Positions 7,365 to 14,941 of a stretch of DNA of 33,886 nucleotides are shown here, one piece after another. Position numbers and translations under genes: made by a program. The stretch's first letter is position 1. The number at the start of each line of letters is the position of its first letter. The DNA is from Actinokineospora sp. NBRC 105648 (GTDB lineage Bacteria > Actinomycetota > Actinomycetes > Mycobacteriales > Pseudonocardiaceae). The notes beneath the pieces are model-generated. The model did no database searches. It saw nothing but the letters and a program-made list of their open reading frames with translations, and had not been told where the DNA came from. Location of the stretch: contig NZ_BSTR01000066.1 of NCBI RefSeq assembly GCF_030269645.1, positions 1 to 33,886 of the forward strand, read 5' to 3'.

Positions 7365-7691
7365 TTAGGTGACCGGATTCCCGCGCCCGTCGACGGTTTC
7401 GACGACCTCGGCGACGTGCACGCGGAAGGTCTGCGCGGCCATGGCCCCTTCGACCTGCACGAGGTACCCACCGCCCTGATCACGCAGGATGGTGCGCCTC
7501 CGCACCCGCATCATCACACGGGGTAGAAATTCCCGCGCTGCCTTAAGAGCCAGCTCCTCAGCCCCCTCCCGCGTGGCGGCGCGGTAGGTCTCCATGGTCG
7601 AGACGTCGTCACCGAACCGCTCGACCAACACCCACCAGTCGCCAGTCCCCCGCCGCGGCCCGTCGGCGGGCCCACCCAGGAAGTCCCCCAT
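7365..7691 (-). CDS. Conserved-looking hypothetical protein, 108 residues
   Basis: I do not recognise this protein. It is soluble, with no signal peptide or membrane segment. It begins MGDFLGGPADGPRRGTGDWW, continues with WVLVERFGDDVSTMETYRAA and AREFLPRVMMRVRRRTILR, and ends in a predicted beta-rich stretch GGYLVQVEGAMAAQTFRVHV. Alternating hydrophobic strands in the C-terminal half suggest a small alpha/beta fold. The ATG at 7691 is chosen over the ATG at 7700 because GGGAGG lies directly against 7700 but at 9 nt from 7691. It stands alone between the zinc-ribbon gene and a decayed ATPase gene. Codon use matches its neighbours, supporting a real gene. Confidence 0.6.
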   Translation of the reverse strand: MGDFLGGPADGPRRGTGDWWVLVERFGDDVSTMETYRAATREGAEELALKAAREFLPRVMMRVRRRTILRDQGGGYLVQVEGAMAAQTFRVHVAEVVETVDGRGNPVT

Positions 7692-7869
7692 GCGAGCCAT
7701 CCTCCCAGGACTGGCCGAGCAGCGAAGCGAGCCATCCGTGTACGCGCGGGCCCGCTTCCGCAGCCCGCGGACCCAACTCGGCCACGGCCAGCGAAGGCGG
7801 GATCGCCGCGCCGCAGAGCCGGCTATTCGCCGCGGCGGAGGCTCAGTAGCCCGGATGTCCCGGTTCAGC

Positions 7870-8520
7870 TGGCCACAAGCTCACAACGCCTCTCTGGTGG
7901 TCGAGTCCGCTCGACCTCTTGTCACGAGGAACCGGAGCGTGTCGTCCGACATCTTGGTTGGCGGAGAAGACGGCGTCCGAGACCGTCTGGAGCCAGCGCA
8001 ACCGCACCAGGTCGTTGTTCTCCGGGACCAGCACGAAATCCCGGTTGGAAGAATGGCGCGACCTGGCGAACAGCGGCGCCGACACGGCGAGAGGCGGACT
8101 GCGCGGCGCGGTCCGCGCTTTCGCGCATCGACAACAGCACAGCCGCCAGGTTGCCCGCGTCTCGGCTCAGTTCGAGGTTGTCCGCTGTCGGCCGGAACTG
8201 CTTCACCGGCGCGTCAGGCTCGTGTCGTGGACGTGAAATGCCCGACAACCCGCCAGCAGGTCCAAAACGTAGGAGGCGGGCGAGGGACCAAACCGCTCTG
8301 CCGCCGCTCCCATCAGCCGGGTTTCGCGGTGCCCTCCACCGACGGCGGTCTTGTCCGGCCGTTCGTACCCTCGCCGTAGAACTCGGCTGTCTCGCTCGCG
8401 AAGATGAGCTCGTCGTTGGCCGCGGGGACCAGAACGGCCTTGTACCCGTTACTCGGTCCACACAGTCGTAGGCGGATCTCCGCCAAGTGCGACTCGCGAC
8501 GCAGAGTTGTCCACAGTGCA
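7870..8520 (-). pseudogene. Decayed AAA-family (RecF/OLD-like) ATPase fragment
   Basis: Reading the minus strand across frames gives consecutive pieces of one ATPase: AEIRLRLCGP and GYKAVLVPAANDELIFASET (from about 8483), then after a frame change RLMGAAAERFGPSPASYVL and AGCRAFHVHDTS (about 8320-8215), then PVKQFRPTADNLELSRDAGN plus LAAVLLSMRE (about 8205-8120), then FVLVPENNDLVRLRWLQT (about 8045-7985) and finally DDTLRFLVT (about 7940-7915). The order, including the F-H-x-H-D-T, D-x-GNLAAVL and S-D-x-TLRF motifs, is that of the lid and signature half of predicted RecF-like AAA_21 ATPases. The Walker A half is missing and at least three frameshifts and a TGA interrupt it. It is a remnant and cannot be expressed as an intact protein. 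The flank 7701-7869 holds no recognisable gene. Confidence 0.65.
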
Positions 8521-8535
8521 CCACGGGTGTCCCGG

Positions 8536-9405
8536 TCAGTCGCGGGAGGCGATGGCGGTGGCGACGGCCAGGATGCGGCGGGCGTTGTCGACGTGCAGGT
8601 TCTCGATCATGCGGCCGTCCACCGTCACCACGCCGCGGCCTTCGGCGGAGGCGGCCTCGAAGGCCTTGATGACCTTCTCGGCGTGTTCGACCTCCGCCGG
8701 AGACGGGGCGAAGATCTGGTTGCACGGTTCCAGTTGTGCCGGGTGGATCAGGGTCTTGCCGTCGAAGCCGAACTGGCGGCCCTGCGTGCACTCCTCGGCG
8801 AAGCCGTCCAGGTCTCGCACGTCGTTGTAGACGCCGTCGAGGATGACCTTGCCCGCGGCGCGGGCGGCGAGGAGGGCGAGGGACAGGCTCGCCAGCAGCG
8901 GGGCGCGGCCGGGGACGTGTTCGGCGTGCAGCTCCTTGGCCAGGTCGTTGGTGCCCAGCACCAGCACGGTCAGCCGGTCGGCGGCCGAGGCGATGTCGTG
9001 GGCGCGCAGCATGGCGATCGGGGTCTCGACCATCGCCCAGATCGCGGTGTGCGCGGGCGCGCCCGCGGACTCCAGGGCTCGCTCGATGGTGTGAACCTCG
9101 GCCGCCGAGTTGACCTTCGGGACGACCACCGCGGCCGGGCCCGCCGCCGCGGCCGCGGCCACGTCGGCGGCGAACCACTCGGTGTCCAGGCCGTTGACCC
9201 GGATGGTGACCTCGCGGCGGCCGTACTCGCCCGACCGCACCGCGGCGCACACCCGGTCGCGGCCCTCGGCCTTGGCGTCCGGGGCGACCGAGTCCTCCAG
9301 GTCGAGGATCAGGGCGTCGGCGTCGAGGGTCTTGGCCTTCTCCAGCGCGCGCTCGTTCGCGCCGGGCATGTACAGCACGGATCGGCGGGGGCGCGGCTCA
9401 GGCAT
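8536..9405 (-). CDS. CitE-like CoA-ester lyase (HpcH/HpaI aldolase family)
   Basis: A 289-residue TIM-barrel enzyme of the citrate lyase beta/malyl-CoA lyase family, which cleaves or forms C-C bonds of acyl-CoA esters, or hydrolyses malyl-CoA, with Mg2+. Visible motifs are RSVLYMPGANERALEKA (9-25), ILDLEDSVAPDAK with the metal-site acidic pair (33-45), RVNGLDTEW, VVVPKVNSAAE, WAMVETPIAML, LVLGTNDLAKEL, and near the C-terminus GKTLIHPAQLEP. Start ATG at 9405 overlaps the end of the upstream lyase gene by 8 bp, so the two are translationally coupled and probably act in one pathway. The exact substrate (citramalyl-, malyl- or methylmalyl-CoA) is not readable from sequence. Annotation as 'citE' would be misleading, since no citD or citF is present. 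Confidence 0.82.
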   Translation of the reverse strand: MPEPRPRRSVLYMPGANERALEKAKTLDADALILDLEDSVAPDAKAEGRDRVCAAVRSGEYGRREVTIRVNGLDTEWFAADVAAAAAAGPAAVVVPKVNSAAEVHTIERALESAGAPAHTAIWAMVETPIAMLRAHDIASAADRLTVLVLGTNDLAKELHAEHVPGRAPLLASLSLALLAARAAGKVILDGVYNDVRDLDGFAEECTQGRQFGFDGKTLIHPAQLEPCNQIFAPSPAEVEHAEKVIKAFEAASAEGRGVVTVDGRMIENLHVDNARRILAVATAIASRD

Positions 9406-10468
9406 CGGCGTTCTCCTCCACGGCGGCGTAGGCGGCGGCGAGCTCGGGGTCGCGGGCGGAGAGCGCGTCGGCCAGTTCGGCCACCACGCGGCACTGCTTC
9501 ACCGTCGCGTCGTCCTGCATCTTCCCGTCGATCATGACCGCGCCGGTGCCGTCGCCCATCGCCGCGATCACCCGGCGCGCCCAGGCCACCTCGGCCGGAT
9601 CCGGGGAGAACACCCGCTTGGCGATGGCGATCTGCTTGGGGTGCAGGCTCCACGCGCCGACGCAGCCGAGCAGGAAGGCGTTGCGGAACTGGTCCTCGCA
9701 GGCCACCACGTCGGCGATGTCGCCGAAGGGCCCGTAGTACGGCAGGATCCCGGCCGCGGCGCAGGCGTCGACCATGCGCGCCACCGTGTAGTGCCACAGG
9801 TCCTGCTGGTAGGTCGTGCGGCCCGCGGTCAGGTCGGCGCCGGTCGGGTCGCTGCGCACGAGGTAGCCGGGGTGGCCGCCGCCGACCCGGGTGGTCTTCA
9901 TCCGGCGGCTCGCGGCGAGGTCGGCCGGGCCCAGCGAGATGCCCTGCATGCGCGGGCTGGCGGTGGCGATCTCCTCGACGTTCGCCACGCCCGCCGCGGT
10001 CTCCAGCAGGGCGTGCACCAGGATCGGCCTGGTCAGCCCGGCGCGCGCCTCCAGCTGGGCGAGCAGCCGGTCGACGTAGTGGATGTCGGCGGGCCCCTCC
10101 ACCTTGGGGACCATGATCACGTCGAGCTTGTCGCCGATCTCGGTGACCAGCGTGACCAGGTCGTCGAGCACCCACGGCGAGTCCAGGCTGTTGACCCGGG
10201 TCCAGAGCTGCGTGTCGCCGAAGTCCGTCGCCCGCGCGATCTTCACCAGGCCCGCGCGCGCCGCTTCCTTGCGGTCGGCCCGGATCGCGTCCTCCAGGTT
10301 GCCCAGCACGACATCGGCCTGGGCCACCAGGTCGGGAACCTTCGCGGCCATCTTCTCGTTGCCCGGGTCGAAGAAGTGGATCATCCGGGACGGCCGGAAC
10401 GGGATCTCCCGCACCGGCTCGGGCGCACCTACCGCGAGCGGGCGGAAGAAGTCCTTCGGTGAGCGCAT
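9398..10468 (-). CDS. Second CoA-ester lyase (HpcH/HpaI family, longer type)
   Basis: A 356-residue member of the same aldolase family but of a longer, divergent subgroup. Motifs: RMIHFFDPGNEKMAAKV (28-44), VVLGNLEDAIRADRKEA where Glu-Asp should bind Mg2+, LWTRVNSLDSPW, VIMVPKVEGPADI, HALLETAAGVANVEEIA, GISLGPADLAASRRM, an inserted loop with HPGYLVRSDPTGAD, and AWSLHPKQIAIAKRVFSP. Malyl-CoA/methylmalyl-CoA lyases of this length exist in glyoxylate-assimilating pathways; I infer a related reaction. The ATG at 10468 has GGAGG at 5 nt. It is the first gene of a two-gene operon whose second gene overlaps it by 8 bp. A near-perfect 18-bp palindrome (10485-10502) lies just upstream, in the gap shared with the divergent kinase gene. 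Confidence 0.8.
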   Translation of the reverse strand: MRSPKDFFRPLAVGAPEPVREIPFRPSRMIHFFDPGNEKMAAKVPDLVAQADVVLGNLEDAIRADRKEAARAGLVKIARATDFGDTQLWTRVNSLDSPWVLDDLVTLVTEIGDKLDVIMVPKVEGPADIHYVDRLLAQLEARAGLTRPILVHALLETAAGVANVEEIATASPRMQGISLGPADLAASRRMKTTRVGGGHPGYLVRSDPTGADLTAGRTTYQQDLWHYTVARMVDACAAAGILPYYGPFGDIADVVACEDQFRNAFLLGCVGAWSLHPKQIAIAKRVFSPDPAEVAWARRVIAAMGDGTGAVMIDGKMQDDATVKQCRVVAELADALSARDPELAAAYAAVEENADA

Positions 10469-10484
10469 CGAGCCTCCGTTCGAG

Positions 10485-10502
10485 GGTGACCGGCCGGTAA
10501 CC
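10485..10502. promoter_or_regulatory. 18-bp palindrome between divergent lyase and kinase genes
   Basis: GGTGACCGGCCGGTAACC is an inverted repeat with a single mismatched pair, in the 78-bp gap between the minus-strand lyase start (10468) and the plus-strand kinase start (10547). It is well placed to control both promoters. No regulator gene is directly attached, so the binding protein is unknown. Confidence 0.4.
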
Positions 10503-10546
10503 GTGTACGAGTTGTAGTCGACCACGCGCGAGAGGGGAGTGCCATT

Positions 10547-11413
10547 GTGGCCACCGCGACACCGCTGGTGCCGCCGTCGTTCGGCCGGTACCTGACCGAA
10601 CCCGCCCAGCGCCGGTGGCTGGCCGCCCTGCCCGAACTGGCCCGGCACCACCTCGGCCGGTGGGACCTGACCCGGGACGGACCGACCCTCTACGGCCACA
10701 CCGCGATCGTGCTGCCGGTGCGGCGCGCGGACGGCGCGCCCGCGGTGCTCAAGCTCGGCCTGCCGCACCGGGAAGCCGCGCACGAGGCGCTCGGTCTGTC
10801 CCTTTGGGACGGTGACGGCGCGGTCCGGCTGCTCGACCACGACGCCGACGACTGGGCCCTGCTGCTCGAGCGCCTCGACCCGCACCACAGCCTCGACGAC
10901 GAGCCGCTGGCCGCCGCGCTCGAGGTCGTCGCCGCCCTGGTCCGCAGGCTCGACCGGCCCGCCCCGGCGGGGGTGCGCACGCTGGCGGAGATCGCCGAGC
11001 GCTGGGCCGCGACGTTCCCCCTGGACAACGCTGACGGCCGGGTGCCCGCCGAACTGGTCGAGCAGGCGGTGGCCTACTGCCGCGAGCTGGGCCCGACCTC
11101 GGCGGCGCGGCTGGTCAACGAGGACCTGCACTTCGAGAACGTGCTGCGCGCCGACCGCGAGCCGTGGCTGGTGATCGACCCCAAGCCGCTCTCCGGCGAC
11201 CCGGAGTTCGGCCTGATCCCGCTGCTGACCAACCGGATCGACGAATCCGACCCGGTCGAGCGGCTCGCCTGGCTGGTCGAGGCCACCGGCGCCGACCCCG
11301 ACCGGGCCCGCCGCTGGACCTTCGTGCGCGCCCTGGACGACTGGATCGACGGCGAGGACGACACCAACCCCGCGGTCGCCGGTGCCCCCCGGATCGCCCG
11401 CGCGCTCGCGTGA
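10547..11413 (+). CDS. APH(6)/hydroxyurea kinase-like phosphotransferase
   Basis: A 288-residue protein of the aminoglycoside/hydroxyurea antibiotic resistance kinase family (streptomycin 6-phosphotransferase group). The N-lobe shows PAVLKLGLPHREAAHEALGL with the ATP-binding Lys; the catalytic loop reads RLVNEDLHFENVL with Asp at about 193 and Asn at about 198; the metal-binding segment is WLVIDPKPLSGDPEF. All three key motifs are present, so it should be an active kinase. Many members in actinomycetes are housekeeping or of unknown substrate, so resistance should not be assumed. GTG at 10547 is preceded by GAGGGGAG at about 7 nt. It is divergent from the CoA-lyase pair and followed by its own terminator (11422-11461). 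Confidence 0.82.
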   Translation: MATATPLVPPSFGRYLTEPAQRRWLAALPELARHHLGRWDLTRDGPTLYGHTAIVLPVRRADGAPAVLKLGLPHREAAHEALGLSLWDGDGAVRLLDHDADDWALLLERLDPHHSLDDEPLAAALEVVAALVRRLDRPAPAGVRTLAEIAERWAATFPLDNADGRVPAELVEQAVAYCRELGPTSAARLVNEDLHFENVLRADREPWLVIDPKPLSGDPEFGLIPLLTNRIDESDPVERLAWLVEATGADPDRARRWTFVRALDDWIDGEDDTNPAVAGAPRIARALA

Positions 11414-11421
11414 CCGGTAAA

Positions 11422-11461
11422 AAACGGCCGGGACGGGGCTTGGGGCCCGTCCCGACCGTTT
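11422..11461 (+). terminator. Strong hairpin terminator after the kinase gene
   Basis: AAACGG-C-CGGGACGGG (11422-11437) pairs with CCCGTCCCG-A-CCGTTT (11446-11461), a 15-bp stem with one C-A mismatch and an 8-base loop, 8 bp past the stop. The A and T runs at its edges suggest it can act on both strands. Confidence 0.8.
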
Positions 11462-11512
11462 CCCCCAGTGCCTTGCGGGACCAGCACACCGCGTTTGACC
11501 GCCCGCCGACAA

Positions 11513-11534
11513 CGATTCGAGCACGGTCGAATCG
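11513..11534. promoter_or_regulatory. Palindromic operator upstream of the first regulator
   Basis: CGATTCGA (11513-11520) and TCGAATCG (11527-11534) are a perfect 8-bp inverted repeat with a 6-bp spacer, 15 bp before the GTG start. A related site lies at the matching place before the paralogous regulator (12604-12625). Both promoters also share CAGCACACCGC 30-31 bp upstream of the site. Autoregulation by the wHTH proteins is a reasonable inference. Confidence 0.55.
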
Positions 11535-11549
11535 CGCGGGGCCGGGACG

Positions 11550-12491
11550 GTGATCACCATCGGCCTGGACGCGGCGGCGCTGAGCCGGGTCCGGCTCGCG
11601 GTCTCGCCCGCGCTGGAGGCCCTGTCCTGGCTGCGGCTGGCCGCGGCGGGCGGGCGGCACCCGATCTTCGGCGACCCCGGTCCGTCAGCCCGCTTCGCCC
11701 TGCGCGACCCCGAGGTTCGGATGGTCGCGGCCGCCGTGCCCGCGGGGCTCGTCGGCTACCTGCCGGACCTGCTGACGCCCAGCCCGCCCGTCGGCCCACC
11801 GGAGCGCAGCTGGCGGCAGCAGCTGGAGCGGATCGCCGCCACCAGCGCCGAGGAGACCGCCCGGCAGTTCGCGCGCATCGAGGGGCTCGACCCCGCTGTC
11901 CACGCGGCAGTGCACTCCGGCACGTTCGCGCGCCGGGCGGCAGGCGCGCTGTCGCGGTTCTGGACCGCGGCGATGGCCGACAGCTGGTCCGGTCTGCGCG
12001 CGCGGTTGGACACCGACCTGACCGAACGCGCCCAGCTGATGGCCACGCGCGGCATCGGCGCCCTGCTGAGCACAGTGGACCCGAGGGTCGGCTGGAGCGG
12101 GTCGGCGATCGACATCGCCAAGCCGTACGAGTACCCCACCAGCCTCAACCAGCTCGTCTTGACGCCGAGCGCGCTGTCCTGGCCGTTGTTGCTCTTGCAG
12201 CTGTCCAACCCCGACGACGCGGTGCTGCACTACCCGGCCAGTGGGCTGGGGGTCGCCGAGCGGGCGGATGAGGACTCAGTCGCGCGGCTGATGGGCGTCA
12301 CCCGGGCGCTCTTGCTGCGCGACTTGGACGTGCCGCGGACCACGACCGACCTGAGCAAGCGCAACCACTTGTCCCCGGCGACGGTGTCCTACCACCTGTC
12401 CGTGTTGCACGGCTCAGGTCTGGTGGCGAAGACGCGGGAGAAGCGGTCGGTGCTCTATTGGCGCACGGAGCAAGGGGAAACGTTGCGCTAA
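11550..12491 (+). CDS. DUF5937/ArsR-type winged-helix regulator, copy 1
   Basis: A 313-residue transcription regulator. The N-terminal two thirds (to about 235) is the conserved domain found in actinobacterial regulators of this type, here including SPALEALSWLRLA, HPIFGDPGPSARFALRDPEV and FWTAAMADSWSGLRARLD; its ligand is unknown. The C-terminal winged helix (about 240-305) holds VPRTTTDLSKRNHLSPATVS, YHLSVLHGSGLV and RSVLYWRT, an ArsR-like DNA-binding domain. GTG at 11550 aligns exactly with the start of its neighbour. Gene 12643-13581 is a close paralogue in tandem, each with a related palindrome and its own terminator or spacer, so they arose by duplication including the promoter. No target enzyme gene is adjacent. 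Confidence 0.8.
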   Translation: MITIGLDAAALSRVRLAVSPALEALSWLRLAAAGGRHPIFGDPGPSARFALRDPEVRMVAAAVPAGLVGYLPDLLTPSPPVGPPERSWRQQLERIAATSAEETARQFARIEGLDPAVHAAVHSGTFARRAAGALSRFWTAAMADSWSGLRARLDTDLTERAQLMATRGIGALLSTVDPRVGWSGSAIDIAKPYEYPTSLNQLVLTPSALSWPLLLLQLSNPDDAVLHYPASGLGVAERADEDSVARLMGVTRALLLRDLDVPRTTTDLSKRNHLSPATVSYHLSVLHGSGLVAKTREKRSVLYWRTEQGETLR

Positions 12492-12499
12492 GAGGTGTT

Positions 12500-12528
12500 G
12501 GTGGCCGGGGCGCACGGCCCCGGCCACC
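12500..12528 (+). terminator. Hairpin terminator after regulator copy 1
   Basis: GGTGGCCGGGG (12500-12510) pairs perfectly with CCCCGGCCACC (12518-12528) around a 7-base loop, 8 bp past the stop and followed by ATTTCC. It separates the two paralogous regulators into independent transcription units. Confidence 0.8.
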
Positions 12529-12603
12529 ATTTCCCCCCTCACCCGGACCCTCCGCCCGGGTGCCCCGCGTACAGCACACCGCAGACCACGGGCTTGGGGG
12601 AAA

Positions 12604-12625
12604 CGATTCGAGCCGTTTCGAACGC
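12604..12625. promoter_or_regulatory. Degenerate palindromic operator upstream of the second regulator
   Basis: CGATTCGA (12604-12611) is identical to the left half-site at 11513; the right half TCGAACGC (12618-12625) keeps TCGAA of the other site, with the same 6-bp spacer. It lies directly upstream of a TAGTCT -10 element (12630-12635), over the expected -35 region, a typical position for autorepression. Confidence 0.5.
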
Positions 12626-12629
12626 GGCC

Positions 12630-12635
12630 TAGTCT
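12630..12635 (+). promoter_or_regulatory. -10 element TAGTCT for a leaderless regulator mRNA
   Basis: TAGTCT ends 7 nt before the GTG at 12643, so transcription should begin at or next to the start codon. No Shine-Dalgarno sequence is present, which agrees with a leaderless mRNA. Confidence 0.55.
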
Positions 12636-12642
12636 TGGTCAG

Positions 12643-13581
12643 GTGATCACCGCCCATCTCGACGCCGCGGCGATGAGCAAGGTCCGGCTGGGGATCTCCC
12701 CCGCCATGGAGGCACTGGCCTGGCTGCGGCTGACGATCCAGGGACACCCGCACCCGATCTTCGGCGACCCCGGTCCGTCCGCGCGGTTCGCGCTGCGCGA
12801 CCCGGACGTGCGGATGGTGGCGGGCACGCTGCCGGTCGGCAAGGGCTACATGCCGGACCTGTTCACCCCGCAACCTCCCGCCGTCGCCGCCGACCGGGCC
12901 TGGCAGACCCAGCTCGAGCAGGTCGCCGCCACCGACGCCGAGACGGTGGCCTACCAGATGACGGCGGTCAGCAACCCGTCCCGGGACGCCCTCGACGCCG
13001 TCGAGGCGGGCACCTTCGCCAAGCGGTCCGCCGACGGTCTCGCCCGGTTCTGGACCGCGGCCATCGCCGACAGCTGGTCGGGCCTGCGCGAACGGCTCGA
13101 CAGCGACCTGGCGGAACGGGCCCGCACGATGGCCACCGAGGGGGTCGGGGCGCTGCTCGGCACGCTGCACACCGACATCCGGTGGACCGGGTCCGCGCTG
13201 CAGGTGGACAAGCCGTGGGACTTCGAGTCCCACCCGTCGGGCCTGGTGCTCGCGCCCGCCGCGTTGGCGTGGCCGACGCTGTTCGTGCAGATCGAGGAGC
13301 CGACCGACGGGGTCGTGTACTTCCCGGCGAACGGCCTTGGCGTGCCGCGGGCGGTGGGTGGGCCCGCGCTGTCGCGGCTGCTGGGTCCGACCCGGGCGAC
13401 GCTGTTGCGCGATCTGGACGTGCCGCGGACGACGACTGACCTGAGTACCCGGCACCGACTGGCGCCCGCGACGGTGTCGTATCACCTGTCCGTGTTGCAC
13501 GGGTCCGGGTTGGTGGCCAAGGCCCGCGACCGGCGGGCGGTGCTGTACTGGCGCACTGACCACGGGAACGCCCTGCGGTGA
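12643..13581 (+). CDS. DUF5937/ArsR-type winged-helix regulator, copy 2
   Basis: A 312-residue paralogue of the gene just upstream, similar over the whole length by eye. The N-terminal domain again shows SPAMEALAWLRLT, HPIFGDPGPSARFALRDPDV and RFWTAAIADSWSGLRERLD; the winged helix is at about 240-305 with VPRTTTDLSTRHRLAPATVS and YHLSVLHGSGLVAKA. The middle of the N-terminal domain is the most changed part, which suggests different ligands for the two copies while DNA recognition stays close (the recognition helix is SKRNHLSPATVSYH in one and STRHRLAPATVSYH in the other). GTG at 12643 is leaderless with TAGTCT upstream. Cross-regulation between the two is plausible. Confidence 0.8.
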   Translation: MITAHLDAAAMSKVRLGISPAMEALAWLRLTIQGHPHPIFGDPGPSARFALRDPDVRMVAGTLPVGKGYMPDLFTPQPPAVAADRAWQTQLEQVAATDAETVAYQMTAVSNPSRDALDAVEAGTFAKRSADGLARFWTAAIADSWSGLRERLDSDLAERARTMATEGVGALLGTLHTDIRWTGSALQVDKPWDFESHPSGLVLAPAALAWPTLFVQIEEPTDGVVYFPANGLGVPRAVGGPALSRLLGPTRATLLRDLDVPRTTTDLSTRHRLAPATVSYHLSVLHGSGLVAKARDRRAVLYWRTDHGNALR

Positions 13582-13653
13582 TCGTCCGGCCCGGCTCGAT
13601 CCTGGTGGGTCCGGTCGCCCCGCGCCGAGGGGGTGGTGGCGGGCGCGGGCGGC

Positions 13654-13659
13654 TAGCCT
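13654..13659 (+). promoter_or_regulatory. -10 element TAGCCT for the leaderless MgtE-N/CBS gene
   Basis: TAGCCT is followed by 7 nt and then the GTG at 13667; there is no Shine-Dalgarno sequence. The rest of the gap from 13582 has no clear terminator. Confidence 0.5.
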
Positions 13660-13666
13660 GGCCGAC

Positions 13667-14941
13667 GTGGCGGGCATGAGCAAGATCTTCGTGGCGCAGC
13701 TGCTGGGCCTGCCGGTCTTCGGCCCGGACGGCGAGTCGATCGGCCGCATCCGCGACCTGGTCGCCGGGTTGCGGGCGGACGGCGCGCCGCCCCGGGTGCT
13801 GGGCATCGTCATCGAGCTGGCCACCCGGCGGCGGATCTTCGTGCCGATGCTGCGGGTGGCCGGGATCGACTCGAACGCGATCACCCTGGCGACCGGGTCG
13901 GTCAACCTGCGGCACTTCCACCAGCGGCCCAACGAGGTGCTGGTGGTCGGCCAGCTGCTCGACGCCCGGGTCGAGGTGACCGCCTCCGGGGCCTCGGCCG
14001 TGGTGGTCGACACCGCGATGGAGCCGACCCGCACGCGGGACTGGGTGCTCGGCAGGTTGGCGATCCGCGAGCGGACCGGGCGGCTGGGCAGGCGCGGGCC
14101 GGTCCAGGTGCTGAACTGGTCGGACATCCGCGCGCCCGGGATCACCGAGCTGACCGGGCAGCCGCAGGGCGCGCACCAGTTGCTGGCGGTGTTCGACACG
14201 ATGCGCGCCGCCGACGTGGCGACCGCGTTGCAGGACCTCCCGCTCAAGCGCCGGTACGAGGTGGCCGACGCGCTCGACGACGAGCGGCTCGCCGACGTGA
14301 TCGAGGAGCTGCCGGAGGACGACCAGAAGGACCTGCTGGCCCACCTGGACGAGGAGCGCGCGGCCGACGTCCTGGAGGCGATGGACCCCGACGACGCCGC
14401 CGACCTGCTGGCCGAGCTGTCCGATGTGGACAAGAACCGGCTGCTCGAGCTGATGGAGCCCGAGGAGTCCGCCCCGGTCCGCAGGCTGCTGGAGTTCGCC
14501 TCGGACACCGCGGGCGGCCTGATGACCCCGGAGCCGATCGTGCTCACGCCGGACGCGCCGATCGCCGAGGCGCTGGCCCGGGTGCGCAACCCGGACCTGA
14601 CGCCCGCGCTGGCCAGCATGGTCTTCGTCTGCCGCCCGCCCTCGGCCACCCCGACCGGCCGCTACCTCGGCTGCGTGCACATCCAGCGGCTGCTGCGCGA
14701 ACCGCCGTTCGACCTGGTGGCGGGCGCGGTGGACCGGGAGCTGGCCCGGCTGCGCCCGACCGACTCGCTCGTCGAGATCACCCGCTACTTCGCGACGTAC
14801 AACCTGGTCTGCGCGCCGGTGGTCGACGACGAGGACCACCTGCTGGGCGCGGTGACCGTGGACGACGTCCTCGACCACCTGCTGCCCGACGGCTGGCGGG
14901 AACGCGAGTCGGCGCTGGTGGAGGAGGGTGAGCGTGCCTGA
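13667..14941 (+). CDS. PRC-barrel/MgtE-N/CBS protein without membrane domain (Rv1232c-like)
   Basis: A 424-residue soluble protein. Domains in order: PRC-barrel-like N-terminus (about 5-70, LLGLPVFGPDGESIGRIRDL) and a related second barrel (to about 160); MgtE intracellular N-domain repeats (about 175-285, with DLPLKRRYEVADAL, LADVIEELPEDDQKDLL and EAMDPDDAADLLAEL); and a CBS pair (about 285-410, GGLMTPEPIVLTPDAPIAEA, VDDVLDHLLP). In MgtE these domains sense Mg2+ and gate the channel, but here the transmembrane domain is absent, so it cannot be a channel itself. From memory it matches M. tuberculosis Rv1232c in the same neighbourhood. The next gene, a small membrane protein, overlaps its end and may be the partner. 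GTG at 13667 is leaderless. Confidence 0.82.
   Translation: MAGMSKIFVAQLLGLPVFGPDGESIGRIRDLVAGLRADGAPPRVLGIVIELATRRRIFVPMLRVAGIDSNAITLATGSVNLRHFHQRPNEVLVVGQLLDARVEVTASGASAVVVDTAMEPTRTRDWVLGRLAIRERTGRLGRRGPVQVLNWSDIRAPGITELTGQPQGAHQLLAVFDTMRAADVATALQDLPLKRRYEVADALDDERLADVIEELPEDDQKDLLAHLDEERAADVLEAMDPDDAADLLAELSDVDKNRLLELMEPEESAPVRRLLEFASDTAGGLMTPEPIVLTPDAPIAEALARVRNPDLTPALASMVFVCRPPSATPTGRYLGCVHIQRLLREPPFDLVAGAVDRELARLRPTDSLVEITRYFATYNLVCAPVVDDEDHLLGAVTVDDVLDHLLPDGWRERESALVEEGERA

Noticed and set aside
7594..8379. 261-codon plus-strand open frame
   Set aside because: It opposes the 7365-7691 gene and the ATPase relic and its translation has no recognisable motif.
8536..9405. Citrate lyase beta subunit (citE)
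   Set aside because: No citD, citF or citG lies nearby and the lyase pair arrangement points to a CoA-ester lyase or thioesterase rather than citrate fermentation.
10547..11413. Aminoglycoside resistance gene
   Set aside because: The fold and kinase motifs are clear, but this family includes many actinobacterial kinases with no shown antibiotic substrate, so only the family is called.
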